This document shows positions 53,498 through 61,662 of a DNA stretch of 64,000 nucleotides, in pieces. Below the pieces are notes generated by a model, which saw only the letters and a list, made by a program, of their open reading frames with translations, did no database searches and had not been told where the DNA came from. Each line of letters begins with the position of its first letter. Positions within the stretch are counted from its first letter, which is position 1. Origin of the DNA: Kineosporia aurantiaca JCM 3230 (GTDB taxonomy: Bacteria > Actinomycetota > Actinomycetes > Actinomycetales > Kineosporiaceae); assembly GCA_000719025.1 (NCBI GenBank), contig JODP01000012.1, positions 346,906 to 410,905 on the forward strand, written 5' to 3'. The translations under genes were made by a program, and so were the position numbers.

Positions 53498-55207
53498 CTA
53501 TCCAGGGCTGCTTCCCTCCTTGGTAGCACGCAAAGACCCGGATGTCTGGGTGGAGAGCCGGGACCGCAGGTGATCGGCCAGACGGGTGCTCAGCGCGACC
53601 AGCGTGAGGGTCGGGTTCACGTACCCCAGGCTGGTCGGGAACACCGAACTACCGGCCACGTACAGGTTCCCCATCCCGTGCACCCGGCTGTTCTCGTCCA
53701 CCACCCCGCGCCGGGGGTCCGCATGCATCCGGGTTCCGCCCATCGGATGGTGCATGCCCCCGAAGTGCGGCCGGAGAGGACCGTCGAACCGCAGCCAGGG
53801 GTCGAACCGGCCGATGCCCGACCGGTCGATCTCCGCGCCGAAGAGCGCCATACCGCGCAGCAGATTCTCCTGGTCGCTCTCGGACCAGCCCAGCCGCAGC
53901 CGCAATCGGCGCCGGCCCAGGGCATCGCGCTGATTGCCGAGGCTGAGCCGGTTCTCCGGATCGGGCGACTGCTCGGTCGCCACATGGACGTGCAACGTGG
54001 AGAAGCGCGAGCGGTCCACCTCCGAACGGGACCATCCGCCGCGGAACCACTGGTAGGCGTCCATCGACTCCTGCCAGTTGCCCGGGGTAGAGCGGTCGAA
54101 CGCCCGCAGGAACGCCGCCACCTCGGAGGGATGCGACAGCAGCGCCCGGGCCGAGTGCAGCGGTTGCGACACCCGGTGGCCGTGGAGCAAGGGCTTGAGC
54201 GTGCGCAGGGCCCGCTCGGCCTCCGAGTTGAACCCGGGCCGACGGGGAATCAGCACCGCCCCCACGTTGAGCAGGCGCTCCTGACGCTTGAATTCCTGGT
54301 CAAAGGTCAGCACGCCGTTGACCAGTTGGTTGTCCACGTAGTGCAGGTCGTAGAGGCCGAGCTGGTCGAGCAGGTCCGGCGACGACGGCTGGATCGCGCC
54401 GAGCCGCAGTTCCGGGTGATCCATCATCCAGCGGCCGACCGTGTCGTAGCGGTTCCCGGGCGCCCCGGGGGCGAACGCCGCCGAGGACAGCAGCACCTGG
54501 CTGTTCTCCACCCCACCCCCGGCCAGGACGAACACCTCGGCCCTGACCCAGACCCGGCTGCCGTCGCTGCGGACCACCTCAGCCCGGCGGATCGCCGAAC
54601 CATCCGGCAGGCTCTCCAGCGAAAGCACGGTCCACCCCACCGCCACGCGGACATTGGGCGCCGCAGCGAGTTCGTCCCGCGCTCGGAGGGTGAAGCTGTC
54701 GGCCGGGGCGTACTGGGCCATCCGGGTCCCCAGCCGCCCGAGGGTCAGCGGCGGTGTCGACGGGGTGGACCAGGCCGCCACCGCGTCGTTCACCGGGGTA
54801 CCGGCCCAGGTCCGGTGCGCCCGGTCGTAGTACGGAAGCAGTTCGTCCTTGGTGATCGGCCAGCCGGCGTCCGGTTGCCAAGCTTTCGGCTCGAAGTCGA
54901 GGTCCTCCCCGGCCAGGGTCCGCGCGTAGACCCGGGTCTTGCCCGGCCAGGTCACGTGTACCCAGTCGTTCGCGGTGCCGCCGAACTGCCGGCGCCGGGC
55001 CCCGCTCATCGCGTGCGGTTCGTAGAACGGCGACTCGGTCCAGCTGCCGGCCAGGTCCTGCGCCGCCCGGTCCGGCTCGTACTGCCCGCTCTCCAGGACC
55101 AGCACCCCGAACGCGGCGCCGATGCACTCGCGGGCCACGGTCAGCCCGGCCGGCCCGGCGCCGATCACGCAGACGTCCGTGTGGATCTCGGGCTCGGAAC
55201 CGGGCAT
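53498..55207 (-). CDS. GMC-family FAD-dependent oxidoreductase
   Basis: 569 residues from MPGSEPEIH, with GGGAG upstream; a longer in-frame start is not supported. The dinucleotide-binding motif is VCVIGAGPAGLTVARE. The C-terminal GMC segment has HPMGGTRMHADPRRGVVDENSRVHG and PTSLGYVNPTLTLVALSTRLADHL. These enzymes oxidise alcohols or sugars with FAD. No signal peptide is visible. It is followed by the thiolase gene on the same strand. Confidence 0.9.
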   Translation of the reverse strand: MPGSEPEIHTDVCVIGAGPAGLTVARECIGAAFGVLVLESGQYEPDRAAQDLAGSWTESPFYEPHAMSGARRRQFGGTANDWVHVTWPGKTRVYARTLAGEDLDFEPKAWQPDAGWPITKDELLPYYDRAHRTWAGTPVNDAVAAWSTPSTPPLTLGRLGTRMAQYAPADSFTLRARDELAAAPNVRVAVGWTVLSLESLPDGSAIRRAEVVRSDGSRVWVRAEVFVLAGGGVENSQVLLSSAAFAPGAPGNRYDTVGRWMMDHPELRLGAIQPSSPDLLDQLGLYDLHYVDNQLVNGVLTFDQEFKRQERLLNVGAVLIPRRPGFNSEAERALRTLKPLLHGHRVSQPLHSARALLSHPSEVAAFLRAFDRSTPGNWQESMDAYQWFRGGWSRSEVDRSRFSTLHVHVATEQSPDPENRLSLGNQRDALGRRRLRLRLGWSESDQENLLRGMALFGAEIDRSGIGRFDPWLRFDGPLRPHFGGMHHPMGGTRMHADPRRGVVDENSRVHGMGNLYVAGSSVFPTSLGYVNPTLTLVALSTRLADHLRSRLSTQTSGSLRATKEGSSPG

Positions 55208-55399
55208 CGGCGATCGCTCCCTGACGCGGAGGAAGGGGGACTTCGACGTTAACTCGGAGGTTCCTGTGAAGGAAGCGAAATCCGTTGTTTCACAGGCTGG
55301 TTGAACCAGCAACCCTCTACGCGCGTCAGACTGCCGCGGCTTTCACCCGTTCGGAGCCCCGGCCCGGCGCTGACGTCAGGGTAGATTTTTGGTCGACGC

Positions 55400-56227
55400 T
55401 CAGGCGAGGAAGGTGCGGGCTCCGCGCAACCGGGTGGTCAGGCCGGCCTGGGTGGCGGTGCTGTCCAGCCGCACGTCCAGCGGCCCGGGCACGCCCGCCT
55501 CGGCCCGGCTCCCGGCGGGCAGGGCGGACTCGTCGAGCCCGTCCCGGCGGGCGATCAGCACGCCCAGTTCGTGCCGGCTGATCGGATCGGCACCGGCCAG
55601 ATGATGGACGCCGGTGGCGGCCGAGCGGGTCAGCTCCAGGAGCGCGGCGGCCAGGTCGCGGACGTGGACGGCACAGCGGATGTCGTCGGTGAACAGCATC
55701 CCCGGCCGGGTTCCGGCGGCCAGCTGATGGACCAGCAGCTCGGTGGGCGAACCGCCGCCTCCGACGATGAGGGACGTCCGCGCGATCACGGCGCTGGGGT
55801 CGAGTCCGGTCACGGCGACCTCGGCCGCCGCCTTCGCGGCGCCGTAGGCGTGCACCGGATCCGGCCGGGCCGTCTCGTCGTAGCTCTGGGCGCGGCCGGA
55901 GAAGATCGCGTCGCTGGAGACGTGGACCAGGCGACTACCGGTGGACGCCGCGGCGGCCGCCACGTGCATGGCCCCTTCGGCGGTGGTCGCCCAGTCGGAC
56001 TGGCGATAGGCCGCGTTCACGATCGCGTCCGGCCGCAGGTCGGCGATCAGGTCGGCGACCTGTTGGCGGTCCGTGACGTCCAGCGGTCGCCACTCAACCA
56101 ACTGCTGGGGCGGCTGCCGGGTGGGCGCGGTGTGGAAGGTTGCGCTGACCCGGCCGCCGGCTTCAACGGCCTGCCCGACCAGTTCCCGGCCGAGAAACCC
56201 GCTGCCCCCCACCACCAGAACATGCAC
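55400..56227 (-). CDS. Extended SDR, RmlD-like sugar-nucleotide reductase
   Basis: 275 residues. The cofactor motif is VVGGSGFLGRELV. VHVSSDAIFSG and YGAAKAAAE supply the Ser and YxxxK residues seen in dTDP-4-dehydrorhamnose reductases. It starts with GTG and is divergent from the SorC regulator gene across only 54 bp containing a 12-bp palindrome. The shared promoter suggests regulation by that protein. The rest of a rhamnose pathway is absent, so the true substrate is open. Confidence 0.85.
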   Translation of the reverse strand: MHVLVVGGSGFLGRELVGQAVEAGGRVSATFHTAPTRQPPQQLVEWRPLDVTDRQQVADLIADLRPDAIVNAAYRQSDWATTAEGAMHVAAAAASTGSRLVHVSSDAIFSGRAQSYDETARPDPVHAYGAAKAAAEVAVTGLDPSAVIARTSLIVGGGGSPTELLVHQLAAGTRPGMLFTDDIRCAVHVRDLAAALLELTRSAATGVHHLAGADPISRHELGVLIARRDGLDESALPAGSRAEAGVPGPLDVRLDSTATQAGLTTRLRGARTFLA

Positions 56228-56255
56228 CCGGGAAGCCTAGCGGCGACCAGCATTG

Positions 56256-56267
56256 GAATAGCTATTC
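56256..56267. promoter_or_regulatory. 12-bp palindrome in the divergent SDR / SorC promoter
   Basis: GAATAGCTATTC is perfectly symmetric and notably AT-rich for this genome. It lies 15 bp before the SorC-family start and 29 bp before the SDR start. A natural operator for the SorC-type regulator. Confidence 0.6.
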
Positions 56268-56281
56268 ACTCATGCCCTAGC

Positions 56282-57304
56282 ATGCCGCAGGTGATCAGCC
56301 CCCCGCGCGACGAGCACTCCGGCCCGGCCCGCGACCTCGAGCCCGACCAGCTGCGCCTGCTGGTGCGCGTGGCCCGGCTCTACCACGAGCAGGGCGTGCG
56401 CCAGCCGCAGATCGCCGCCGACCTGCACATCTCCCAGCCCCGGGTCTCCCGCCTGCTCAAGCAGGCCGCCCTGCTCGGCATCGTGCACACCGTGGTCACC
56501 GTCCCGTCCGGGGTGCACGCCGACGTCGAGGAACAGCTGAAGGAGCACTACGGCCTGCGCGACGCCGTAGTCGCCGAGATCCCGCCGGGCGAGGAGGACC
56601 GCCTGCTGCCGCTCCTCGCCTCGGCCGCGGCCACCTACCTCGACGCAACCCTCCACGGAGGCGACGACATCGGCCTGTCCGCGTGGAGTGCGTCCCTGCT
56701 CGCAACCGTGGAAGCCATGCGGCCCAAGCGCCCCGCCGTGGCCCGCACCGTGAGCCAGGTGCTCGGCGGCATCGGCGACCCCAGCGCCCAGGTCCGCGCC
56801 ACCCGGCTGCTGACCCGCTTCGCCGAGGTCACCGGCGGCCAGCCGATCTTCATGCCGACGCCCGGCCTGGTCGGCAGCTCGAACCTGCGCGAGGCCCTCA
56901 CCCAGGACGGCTCGGTGGCCCAGATCGTCCGCTCCTGGGACGAACTCACCGTGCTCCTGGTCGGCATCGGCGCTCTCTCCCCGTCCCCGCTCCTGCGCAG
57001 CAGCGGCAACGCCATCTCCGAGGCCGAGCAGCACGAACTGCGCGAGCTCAACGCGGTGGGCGACGTCTGCCTGCGCTACTTCGACGCCGACGGCGACCTC
57101 GTGGCCTCCGGCTTCGATCAGCGCGTGGTCGGCATCACCCCGGAGCAGATCCTGCGGATCGAGCGCCGGGTCGGCGTGGCCGGCGGCACCGACAAGCACA
57201 CCGCGATCCGCGCCGCCCTGGTCGGCGGCTGGGTCAACATCCTCGTCACCGACCTCGACACCGCCGCCGCCCTCCTCCACCCCACCCCCAAACCCCCCTC
57301 GTGA
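56282..57304 (+). CDS. SorC/DeoR-type sugar-sensing transcriptional regulator
   Basis: 340 residues. The N-terminal helix-turn-helix is RLYHEQGVRQPQIAADLHISQPRVSRLLKQA. The C-terminal NagB-like effector domain has DIGLSAWSASLLATVEAM and GGTDKHTAIRAALVGGWVNILVTD. These regulators bind a phosphorylated sugar. The start is the ATG at 56282, close to the palindrome, so the transcript may be nearly leaderless. Its stop codon TGA is the first TGA of a 22-bp tandem repeat array. Confidence 0.9.
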   Translation: MPQVISPPRDEHSGPARDLEPDQLRLLVRVARLYHEQGVRQPQIAADLHISQPRVSRLLKQAALLGIVHTVVTVPSGVHADVEEQLKEHYGLRDAVVAEIPPGEEDRLLPLLASAAATYLDATLHGGDDIGLSAWSASLLATVEAMRPKRPAVARTVSQVLGGIGDPSAQVRATRLLTRFAEVTGGQPIFMPTPGLVGSSNLREALTQDGSVAQIVRSWDELTVLLVGIGALSPSPLLRSSGNAISEAEQHELRELNAVGDVCLRYFDADGDLVASGFDQRVVGITPEQILRIERRVGVAGGTDKHTAIRAALVGGWVNILVTDLDTAAALLHPTPKPPS

Positions 57305-57405
57305 TCATGGACTTCCTCCCCCGTGATCATGGACTTCTTCCCCGGTGATCATGGACTTCTTTCCCCGTGATCATGCAACTGCGCCCCGCGATCATGCACT
57401 CGCAC
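57301..57405. repeat. Five tandem copies of a 22-bp unit (GTGATCATGGACTTCTTCCCCC-like)
   Basis: GTGATCATG or its variant begins at 57301, 57323, 57345, 57367 and 57388 (spacings 22, 22, 22, 21). The first three copies continue GACTTC, the last two GCA. TGATCA inside each unit is palindromic. The array fills the gap between the convergent SorC and LysR genes, and its first TGA is the SorC stop. No T-run or long stem marks it as an ordinary terminator. Confidence 0.75.
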
Positions 57406-57412
57406 ACCCGCA

Positions 57413-58333
57413 TCAAAGCTCCAGCACCGGCGGAGGAGACGGATTCGCAGCCGCCGCCTCGGACAGCGCCTGACGGAACACCGCCACCGCACGATGCTTC
57501 GACCTGCCGGCCCTCACCGCCGTGAACAGCGTGCGGTGCGGCCGGCCCGGCAACTGCACCAACTGAAGGCCCTCCAGCAGCGTCCCCATCAACCCCGGAG
57601 TGAACGCCACCGCATGCCCGTTGCGGACCAAATGGACGTGCAGCGAGGGATCCGCGCTCTCGAAGCGCACCCGAGGCTCGAAACCGGCCTCCCGGCAGAC
57701 CACATCGGCCCAGCGCCGGGCCGTGGTGTTCGGCGGGTCCAGCGCCCAGGGCAGATCGGCCAGGTCGGACAACGCCGAAGGACGCCCGCTGAGCGGCCCT
57801 TCCATCGGCAGCGCCAGCAGCATCGCGTCGTTGGTGAAGACCGAGCGGTCAACACCGGCCCGGACCGGCTCGGGAACACCCGGATGCTCCTCCCCCAGGA
57901 TCAGGTCGAACTCGTGGGCCAGCAGCCCTTCGTAGGCCGAAGCCACCTCCCGCTGGGCGATCTCGACCTCCAGCCCAGGATGTTCCTGAGCCAGCACGTT
58001 CAACGCGAACGGCGCCAAACTGAGCACCACGCTCTGGAAGGACGCCACCCGCAGCGTGCCCCGGATCTCCGGCTGGGCCACCGACAGCTCCGCCTCGGCC
58101 AGTTCGAGCTGGGCCAGGATCACCTCGGTGTGCTGGACCAGGGTGAGCGCGTCGTCGGTCAGCCGGACCCGGCGGCCGACCCTTTCCAGCAACGGCACGC
58201 CCGCTTCCCGCTCCAGCTGGGACAGCTGCTGGGAGATCGCCGACGGGGTGTAGCTGAGCACCCGGGCCACCTCGGCCAGGGTCCCGGACCGGTTCAGTTC
58301 GTGCAGGATTCGTAAACGGGACAGGTTCAGCAC
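57413..58333 (-). CDS. LysR-family transcriptional regulator
   Basis: 306 residues. N-terminal winged helix: LSRLRILHELNRSGTLAEVARVLSYTPSAISQQLSQLEREAGVPLLER. The C-terminal periplasmic-binding-like sensor has GTLRVASFQSVVLSLAP. It starts with GTG and is divergent from an EamA-type exporter gene. The ArgP/IciA-like lysine and arginine exporter pairs show the same arrangement, so amino-acid sensing is plausible. The 86-bp gap contains TTAGCTGGTCTAA-type T-N11-A sequence. Confidence 0.9.
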   Translation of the reverse strand: MLNLSRLRILHELNRSGTLAEVARVLSYTPSAISQQLSQLEREAGVPLLERVGRRVRLTDDALTLVQHTEVILAQLELAEAELSVAQPEIRGTLRVASFQSVVLSLAPFALNVLAQEHPGLEVEIAQREVASAYEGLLAHEFDLILGEEHPGVPEPVRAGVDRSVFTNDAMLLALPMEGPLSGRPSALSDLADLPWALDPPNTTARRWADVVCREAGFEPRVRFESADPSLHVHLVRNGHAVAFTPGLMGTLLEGLQLVQLPGRPHRTLFTAVRAGRSKHRAVAVFRQALSEAAAANPSPPPVLEL

Positions 58334-58347
58334 GGCTCGTCCATCGT

Positions 58348-58398
58348 TAGCTGGTCTAATGCTTTTCGGTGACTAACGTTCACTAGACTAAACGAAGT
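58348..58398. promoter_or_regulatory. Putative LysR box region between LysR and EamA genes
   Basis: Contains TTAGCTGGTCTAA (58348-58360) and later CTAGACTAAAC, both with the T-N-A spacing seen at LysR sites, in an unusually AT-rich 50-base patch of the divergent promoter. The assignment is by position and pattern only. Confidence 0.4.
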
Positions 58399-58419
58399 CC
58401 CGCACTTGATCCTTGATCC

Positions 58420-59337
58420 ATGCCCGCCCCTGCCCGTCTGCCCGGTTCCTCCAACCCCGCCGTCCTGCTCATTCTCGGCTCCTGCATCTCCCTCCAGTTC
58501 GGCGCCGCGTTCGCCGCACACCTCTTTCCCACCCTCGGCAGCTGGGGCACCACCGTGTTCCGCCTGGGCATCGCCACGCTGGTCCTGCTGGCCGTGGCCC
58601 GGCCGGCGGTGCGGACCTGGAACTGGGACCAGTGGCGGGCCACCGTCGCCCTCGGCCTGTCCCTGGCCGGCATGAACGGCTTCTTCTACGCCGCGATCGA
58701 CCGGATCCCCCTGGGCACGGCCGTCGCCATCGAGTTCCTGGGCCCCCTCACCCTGGCCGCCCTGCTCACCCGCAAGGCCCGCGACCTGGTCTGGGTCGGC
58801 CTGGCCCTGAGCGGCATGGCCCTGCTCGCCCTGGAGAGCCTCACCAGTTCGGTGTCCCTGGACCCGCTCGGCGCGCTCTTCGCGCTGATCGCCGCGGTCT
58901 TCTGGGCGCTCTACATCCAGACCGGCTCCCGGGTGGGCATTCTCGTGCCCGGTACCGGCGGCCTGGCGGTGGCCCTCGGCATCGCCACGATCACCGTCGC
59001 CCCGCTCGGCCTGCACGGCGCCCTCCAGGTGACCCACGCCCCGCACCTGATCGCGATCGGGGCGGCCACCGCCCTGCTCGCGTCGGTCATCCCCTACACC
59101 CTGGAACTGGCTGCGCTGCGCCGGGTTCCCCGCGATGTCTTCGGTATCCTGCTCAGCCTGGAGCCGGTCGCCGCCACCGCGATCGGCTGGCTCCTGCTCA
59201 GCCAGAGCGCCGGCCCGCTGCGCCTGGCGGCCGTGGTGCTGGTGGTTGCCGCCAGCGTGGGCTCCAGCCTGTCGGCCACCCGCAGCGAACGGGCGGCGGC
59301 CCAGTCGCTCAGGCAGCCAGAACCAGTACCAGCGTGA
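58420..59337 (+). CDS. EamA-family transporter (RhtA-like exporter)
   Basis: 305 residues with about ten membrane helices arranged as two EamA domains. Recognisable segments are LGIATLVLLAVARPAVRTW, GMNGFFYAAIDRIPLGTAVAIEFLGPLTLA and, in the second half, SVIPYTLELAALRRVPRDVFGILLSLEPVAATAIGWLLL. RhtA-type members export threonine, homoserine or other amino acids. It is divergent from the LysR gene and overlaps the convergent DUF1304 gene by 29 bp. Confidence 0.9.
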   Translation: MPAPARLPGSSNPAVLLILGSCISLQFGAAFAAHLFPTLGSWGTTVFRLGIATLVLLAVARPAVRTWNWDQWRATVALGLSLAGMNGFFYAAIDRIPLGTAVAIEFLGPLTLAALLTRKARDLVWVGLALSGMALLALESLTSSVSLDPLGALFALIAAVFWALYIQTGSRVGILVPGTGGLAVALGIATITVAPLGLHGALQVTHAPHLIAIGAATALLASVIPYTLELAALRRVPRDVFGILLSLEPVAATAIGWLLLSQSAGPLRLAAVVLVVAASVGSSLSATRSERAAAQSLRQPEPVPA

Positions 59338-59695
59338 GCGCCCCCAGCACGAACTGCGGCGCAGCCGACCGCAGATAGCTGCGGCCGGTGCTGGCCAGCA
59401 CCAGTCCGGCCAGGGCCATGCAGGCCGCGCCGAAGGCGACCAGGGTCTTGCCGACGATCAGCGAGTCCCCGTCCGAGCCCAGCAGAGCCAGCCCGACCGC
59501 GACCCCCACGGCCAGCCCCAGGTTGTAGAAGCCCTGGTTGTAGGCCATCGGCCGGATGGTCTCGGCGTCCGCGGCGGACGCCACGCCGAACCGCCCGAAC
59601 ACCGCCGGCCGGGTCCAGAGCACGCTCTCCAGCGTGAACGCCACCAGATGGAAGAGCACCGCCAGGATGCCGACGACGGTTGCCGCGATGAGCAC
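59309..59695 (-). CDS. DUF1304 small membrane protein
   Basis: 128 residues with four predicted membrane helices and the family signature FHLVAFTLESVLWTRPAVFGRFG, followed by NQGFYNLGLA. The function of DUF1304 is not established. It diverges from a TetR gene, and the gap contains a perfect two-arm operator, so it is almost certainly the regulator's target; membrane efflux or stress roles are guesses. Confidence 0.88.
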   Translation of the reverse strand: MLIAATVVGILAVLFHLVAFTLESVLWTRPAVFGRFGVASAADAETIRPMAYNQGFYNLGLAVGVAVGLALLGSDGDSLIVGKTLVAFGAACMALAGLVLASTGRSYLRSAAPQFVLGALTLVLVLAA

Positions 59696-59720
59696 GGGAG
59701 TCCTCCCTCTCGGAAATTCT

Positions 59721-59761
59721 GAACCGATCGGTCCGGTTGGCTACTCTGGACCGATCGGTTC
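59721..59761. promoter_or_regulatory. TetR operator pair between the DUF1304 and TetR genes
   Basis: GAACCGATCGGTCC (59721-59734) and its exact reverse complement GGACCGATCGGTTC (59748-59761) flank 13 bases. Each arm also contains the 10-bp palindrome ACCGATCGGT, so there are two full dimer sites. Placement between divergent genes is classic for TetR autoregulation. Confidence 0.85.
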
Positions 59762-59784
59762 GGAATGTCAACGAGAGGACGCCG

Positions 59785-60339
59785 GTGGCGCGCAGCAAGG
59801 AGTTCGACGACCGGACCGCGGTCACCGCCGCGCGGGACGTCTTCTGGGAACGCGGTTACGCCTCGACCTCCCTGGCCCAGCTCCAGGCCGCGACCGGGCT
59901 GAGCAAGTCCAGTCTTTACGAGACCTACGGCAGTAAACGCGCACTGTTCACCCGGGCCGCGGAGAACTACCTGGAGCAGGCCATCACTCCCCGCCTGGCT
60001 CCGCTCGAAGCGCCTGGCGCCGGCAAAGCCGAACTGGCGGCGTACTTCTCCGGTCTCGCCGAATTCTTCACGGCGGCCCCCAACCGGATTGCCCGCCGCG
60101 GATGCCTTTTGCTCAACACCGCAATGGATCTGAACGATCTCGACGAGGACGCCGCCGATCTGGTCCGCGGCTATCGCGAACGCGTGCGAAAGGCGTTCCT
60201 GGCGATCGCCGCCGATGAGCAGAAGGCCGAAATCCTCACTGCAGCCCAGATCGGCCTGATGGTCACGTCCCGGCTCGACCCGGCGCTGGCCGCTTCGCTG
60301 GCTCGAACCCTGGCGGTCGAGGTATCCGCGTGGCCGTAA
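59785..60339 (+). CDS. TetR/AcrR-family transcriptional regulator
   Basis: 184 residues from the GTG preceded by GAGAGGA. Helix-turn-helix: ARDVFWERGYASTSLAQLQAATGLSKSSLYETYGSKRALF. The C-terminal part has RRGCLLLNTAMDL, a segment seen in members with a TetR_C_33-like or nitroreductase/quinone-sensing subfamily; the inducer is unknown. It follows the double operator and is divergent from DUF1304. Confidence 0.9.
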   Translation: MARSKEFDDRTAVTAARDVFWERGYASTSLAQLQAATGLSKSSLYETYGSKRALFTRAAENYLEQAITPRLAPLEAPGAGKAELAAYFSGLAEFFTAAPNRIARRGCLLLNTAMDLNDLDEDAADLVRGYRERVRKAFLAIAADEQKAEILTAAQIGLMVTSRLDPALAASLARTLAVEVSAWP

Positions 60340-60349
60340 GCCGCGACGC

Positions 60350-61192
60350 TTACCGCCCCGCGTCGCAGATCTGCGTGACCTGCGACTGACTGCGCCCGAT
60401 CCACCCGGCCACCTCGGTCACGCCCTTCCATCGACCGTTCGCATCCCGCTGCACGTACGTGCGGATCAGCCGATCCCGCACCTCGGTGACCGCCCGACGT
60501 CGCGCCTGGGCCGCCAGGAACCGCGTGGTCGCCGCGAAATACCGTTCCCGGGCCTGATCAACGTTCTCGATCCCCCGCGTTCTGGCCAGGGCCGCCAGAT
60601 CCGCGTTCCCCATTGCCTTCAGCTCCGCCGCCGGAGCCAGCGCCTGGGTGCGGGCCGCGAAGAACTCGTCGGGCTGCCAGTGCCCGGCCTTCTGCAGGCC
60701 CTGCCGGGCGCCCGGATCGAAGCAGATCAAAGCCCAGGCCAGGTCCGCCCGTTCGGTCCGGGCCTGCTCCACCCGGGCTTCCGCGTCCTCCAGCAACCCG
60801 GCGACCAGCTTCAACCGGGCCGGAAGATCCTTGATGGCCGGGACCTCGCCCACCTCGCCCTCGACCCAGGCGATCTCCCTGGCCGCGATCTCCTCCGCGT
60901 CCGGGATCGACAGACCGGACCGGGTCCGCTCCTTCACCGGGGCCTGGGGCCGAGGCAGTTCCGCCAGCTCCGCCGCGAGGTCCGCCCGCAGCTCCCGGCC
61001 CTGCTTGCGGCGCTTGGAAATGGACTGCCGCGAGGCCCCGATCAGTCCACCGACCTGCTCAACGCCCCAACCGGCGTCATCAATGAGCGCCGCAACATAG
61101 ACGCTCAGCAACGCCGACCGTGCCGGATCGGCCTGGAGATCGCTCAGCTGAGCCGCGACAACTGCTCCCGGTGCATCCACGCGCCAGTTCAC
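60350..61192 (-). CDS. Unknown protein with N- and C-terminal helix-turn-helix-like segments
   Basis: 280 residues, not recognised. Residues about 42-68 (WGVEQVGGLIGASRQSISKRRKQG) read as a helix-turn-helix, and the last 22 residues (GVTEVAGWIGRSQSQVTQICDAG) as another. Between them is an acidic, alanine-rich helical region likely to form a coiled coil. No membrane helix or enzymatic motif is visible. It starts with a GTG overlapping the MarR stop (GTGA), so the two are co-translated and both lie under the MarR-side promoter. It may be a partner or anti-regulator of MarR, or a DNA-bridging protein. Confidence 0.75.
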   Translation of the reverse strand: MNWRVDAPGAVVAAQLSDLQADPARSALLSVYVAALIDDAGWGVEQVGGLIGASRQSISKRRKQGRELRADLAAELAELPRPQAPVKERTRSGLSIPDAEEIAAREIAWVEGEVGEVPAIKDLPARLKLVAGLLEDAEARVEQARTERADLAWALICFDPGARQGLQKAGHWQPDEFFAARTQALAPAAELKAMGNADLAALARTRGIENVDQARERYFAATTRFLAAQARRRAVTEVRDRLIRTYVQRDANGRWKGVTEVAGWIGRSQSQVTQICDAGR

Positions 61193-61593
61193 CCCTCAAG
61201 CAGCGTCTGCAGGGTGCGGCGGAACTGCTGCCCGTCGACGCCGGCCAGGAAAGCACTCTCAACTCCGGCGTAAGCCACCTCGGCAGCGTCAAAAGCCTCC
61301 CGCCCCGATTCGGTCAGCTCGACGACGTTCTTCCGCCGGTCGGTCGGATCGGGTCGACGGCTGACGATGCCCTTGCGCTCGAGAGCGTCCAGCAGGGCCA
61401 CCATCGTGGTCCGGTCGATCCTCAGCGTCCGCGCCACTTCCAGCTGCGACATCGGCTCGCGACGAGCCAGCACCCGCAGGGCTCCGAAATCCTTCCCGTC
61501 GATGCCGAACGGCTCGAGCGCCTCGTCGGTCAGCGTGGCGAAGCGCAGATGGGCGTGCTTAAGCAGATAACCAAGAGCCGGTGCGGTAGACAC
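61189..61593 (-). CDS. MarR-family transcriptional regulator
   Basis: 134 residues from the GTG beginning VSTAPALGYLL. The winged helix covers MSQLEVARTLRIDRTTMVALLDALERKGIVSRRPDPTDRRKNVVELTESGREA, with the conserved DxRxx wing. It is divergent from an epimerase-like gene, with a perfect inverted repeat between them, and co-translated with the unknown two-HTH gene. Confidence 0.9.
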   Translation of the reverse strand: MSTAPALGYLLKHAHLRFATLTDEALEPFGIDGKDFGALRVLARREPMSQLEVARTLRIDRTTMVALLDALERKGIVSRRPDPTDRRKNVVELTESGREAFDAAEVAYAGVESAFLAGVDGQQFRRTLQTLLEG

Positions 61594-61614
61594 GTCGGCA
61601 AGTTTACGCCTAGC

Positions 61615-61641
61615 CTGATCGTCAGCACCACTGACGATCAG
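61615..61641. promoter_or_regulatory. MarR operator between MarR and epimerase genes
   Basis: CTGATCGTCAG-CACCA-CTGACGATCAG: 11-bp arms with no mismatch and a 5-base spacer. It lies 22 bp before both starts (the MarR gene's GTG and the epimerase ATG), so binding would block both promoters. Confidence 0.85.
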
Positions 61642-61662
61642 CGACCAAACAAAGGACGAACC

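Noticed and set aside
57301..57405. CRISPR array
   Set aside because: The units are contiguous 22-mers with no unique spacers and no cas genes nearby.
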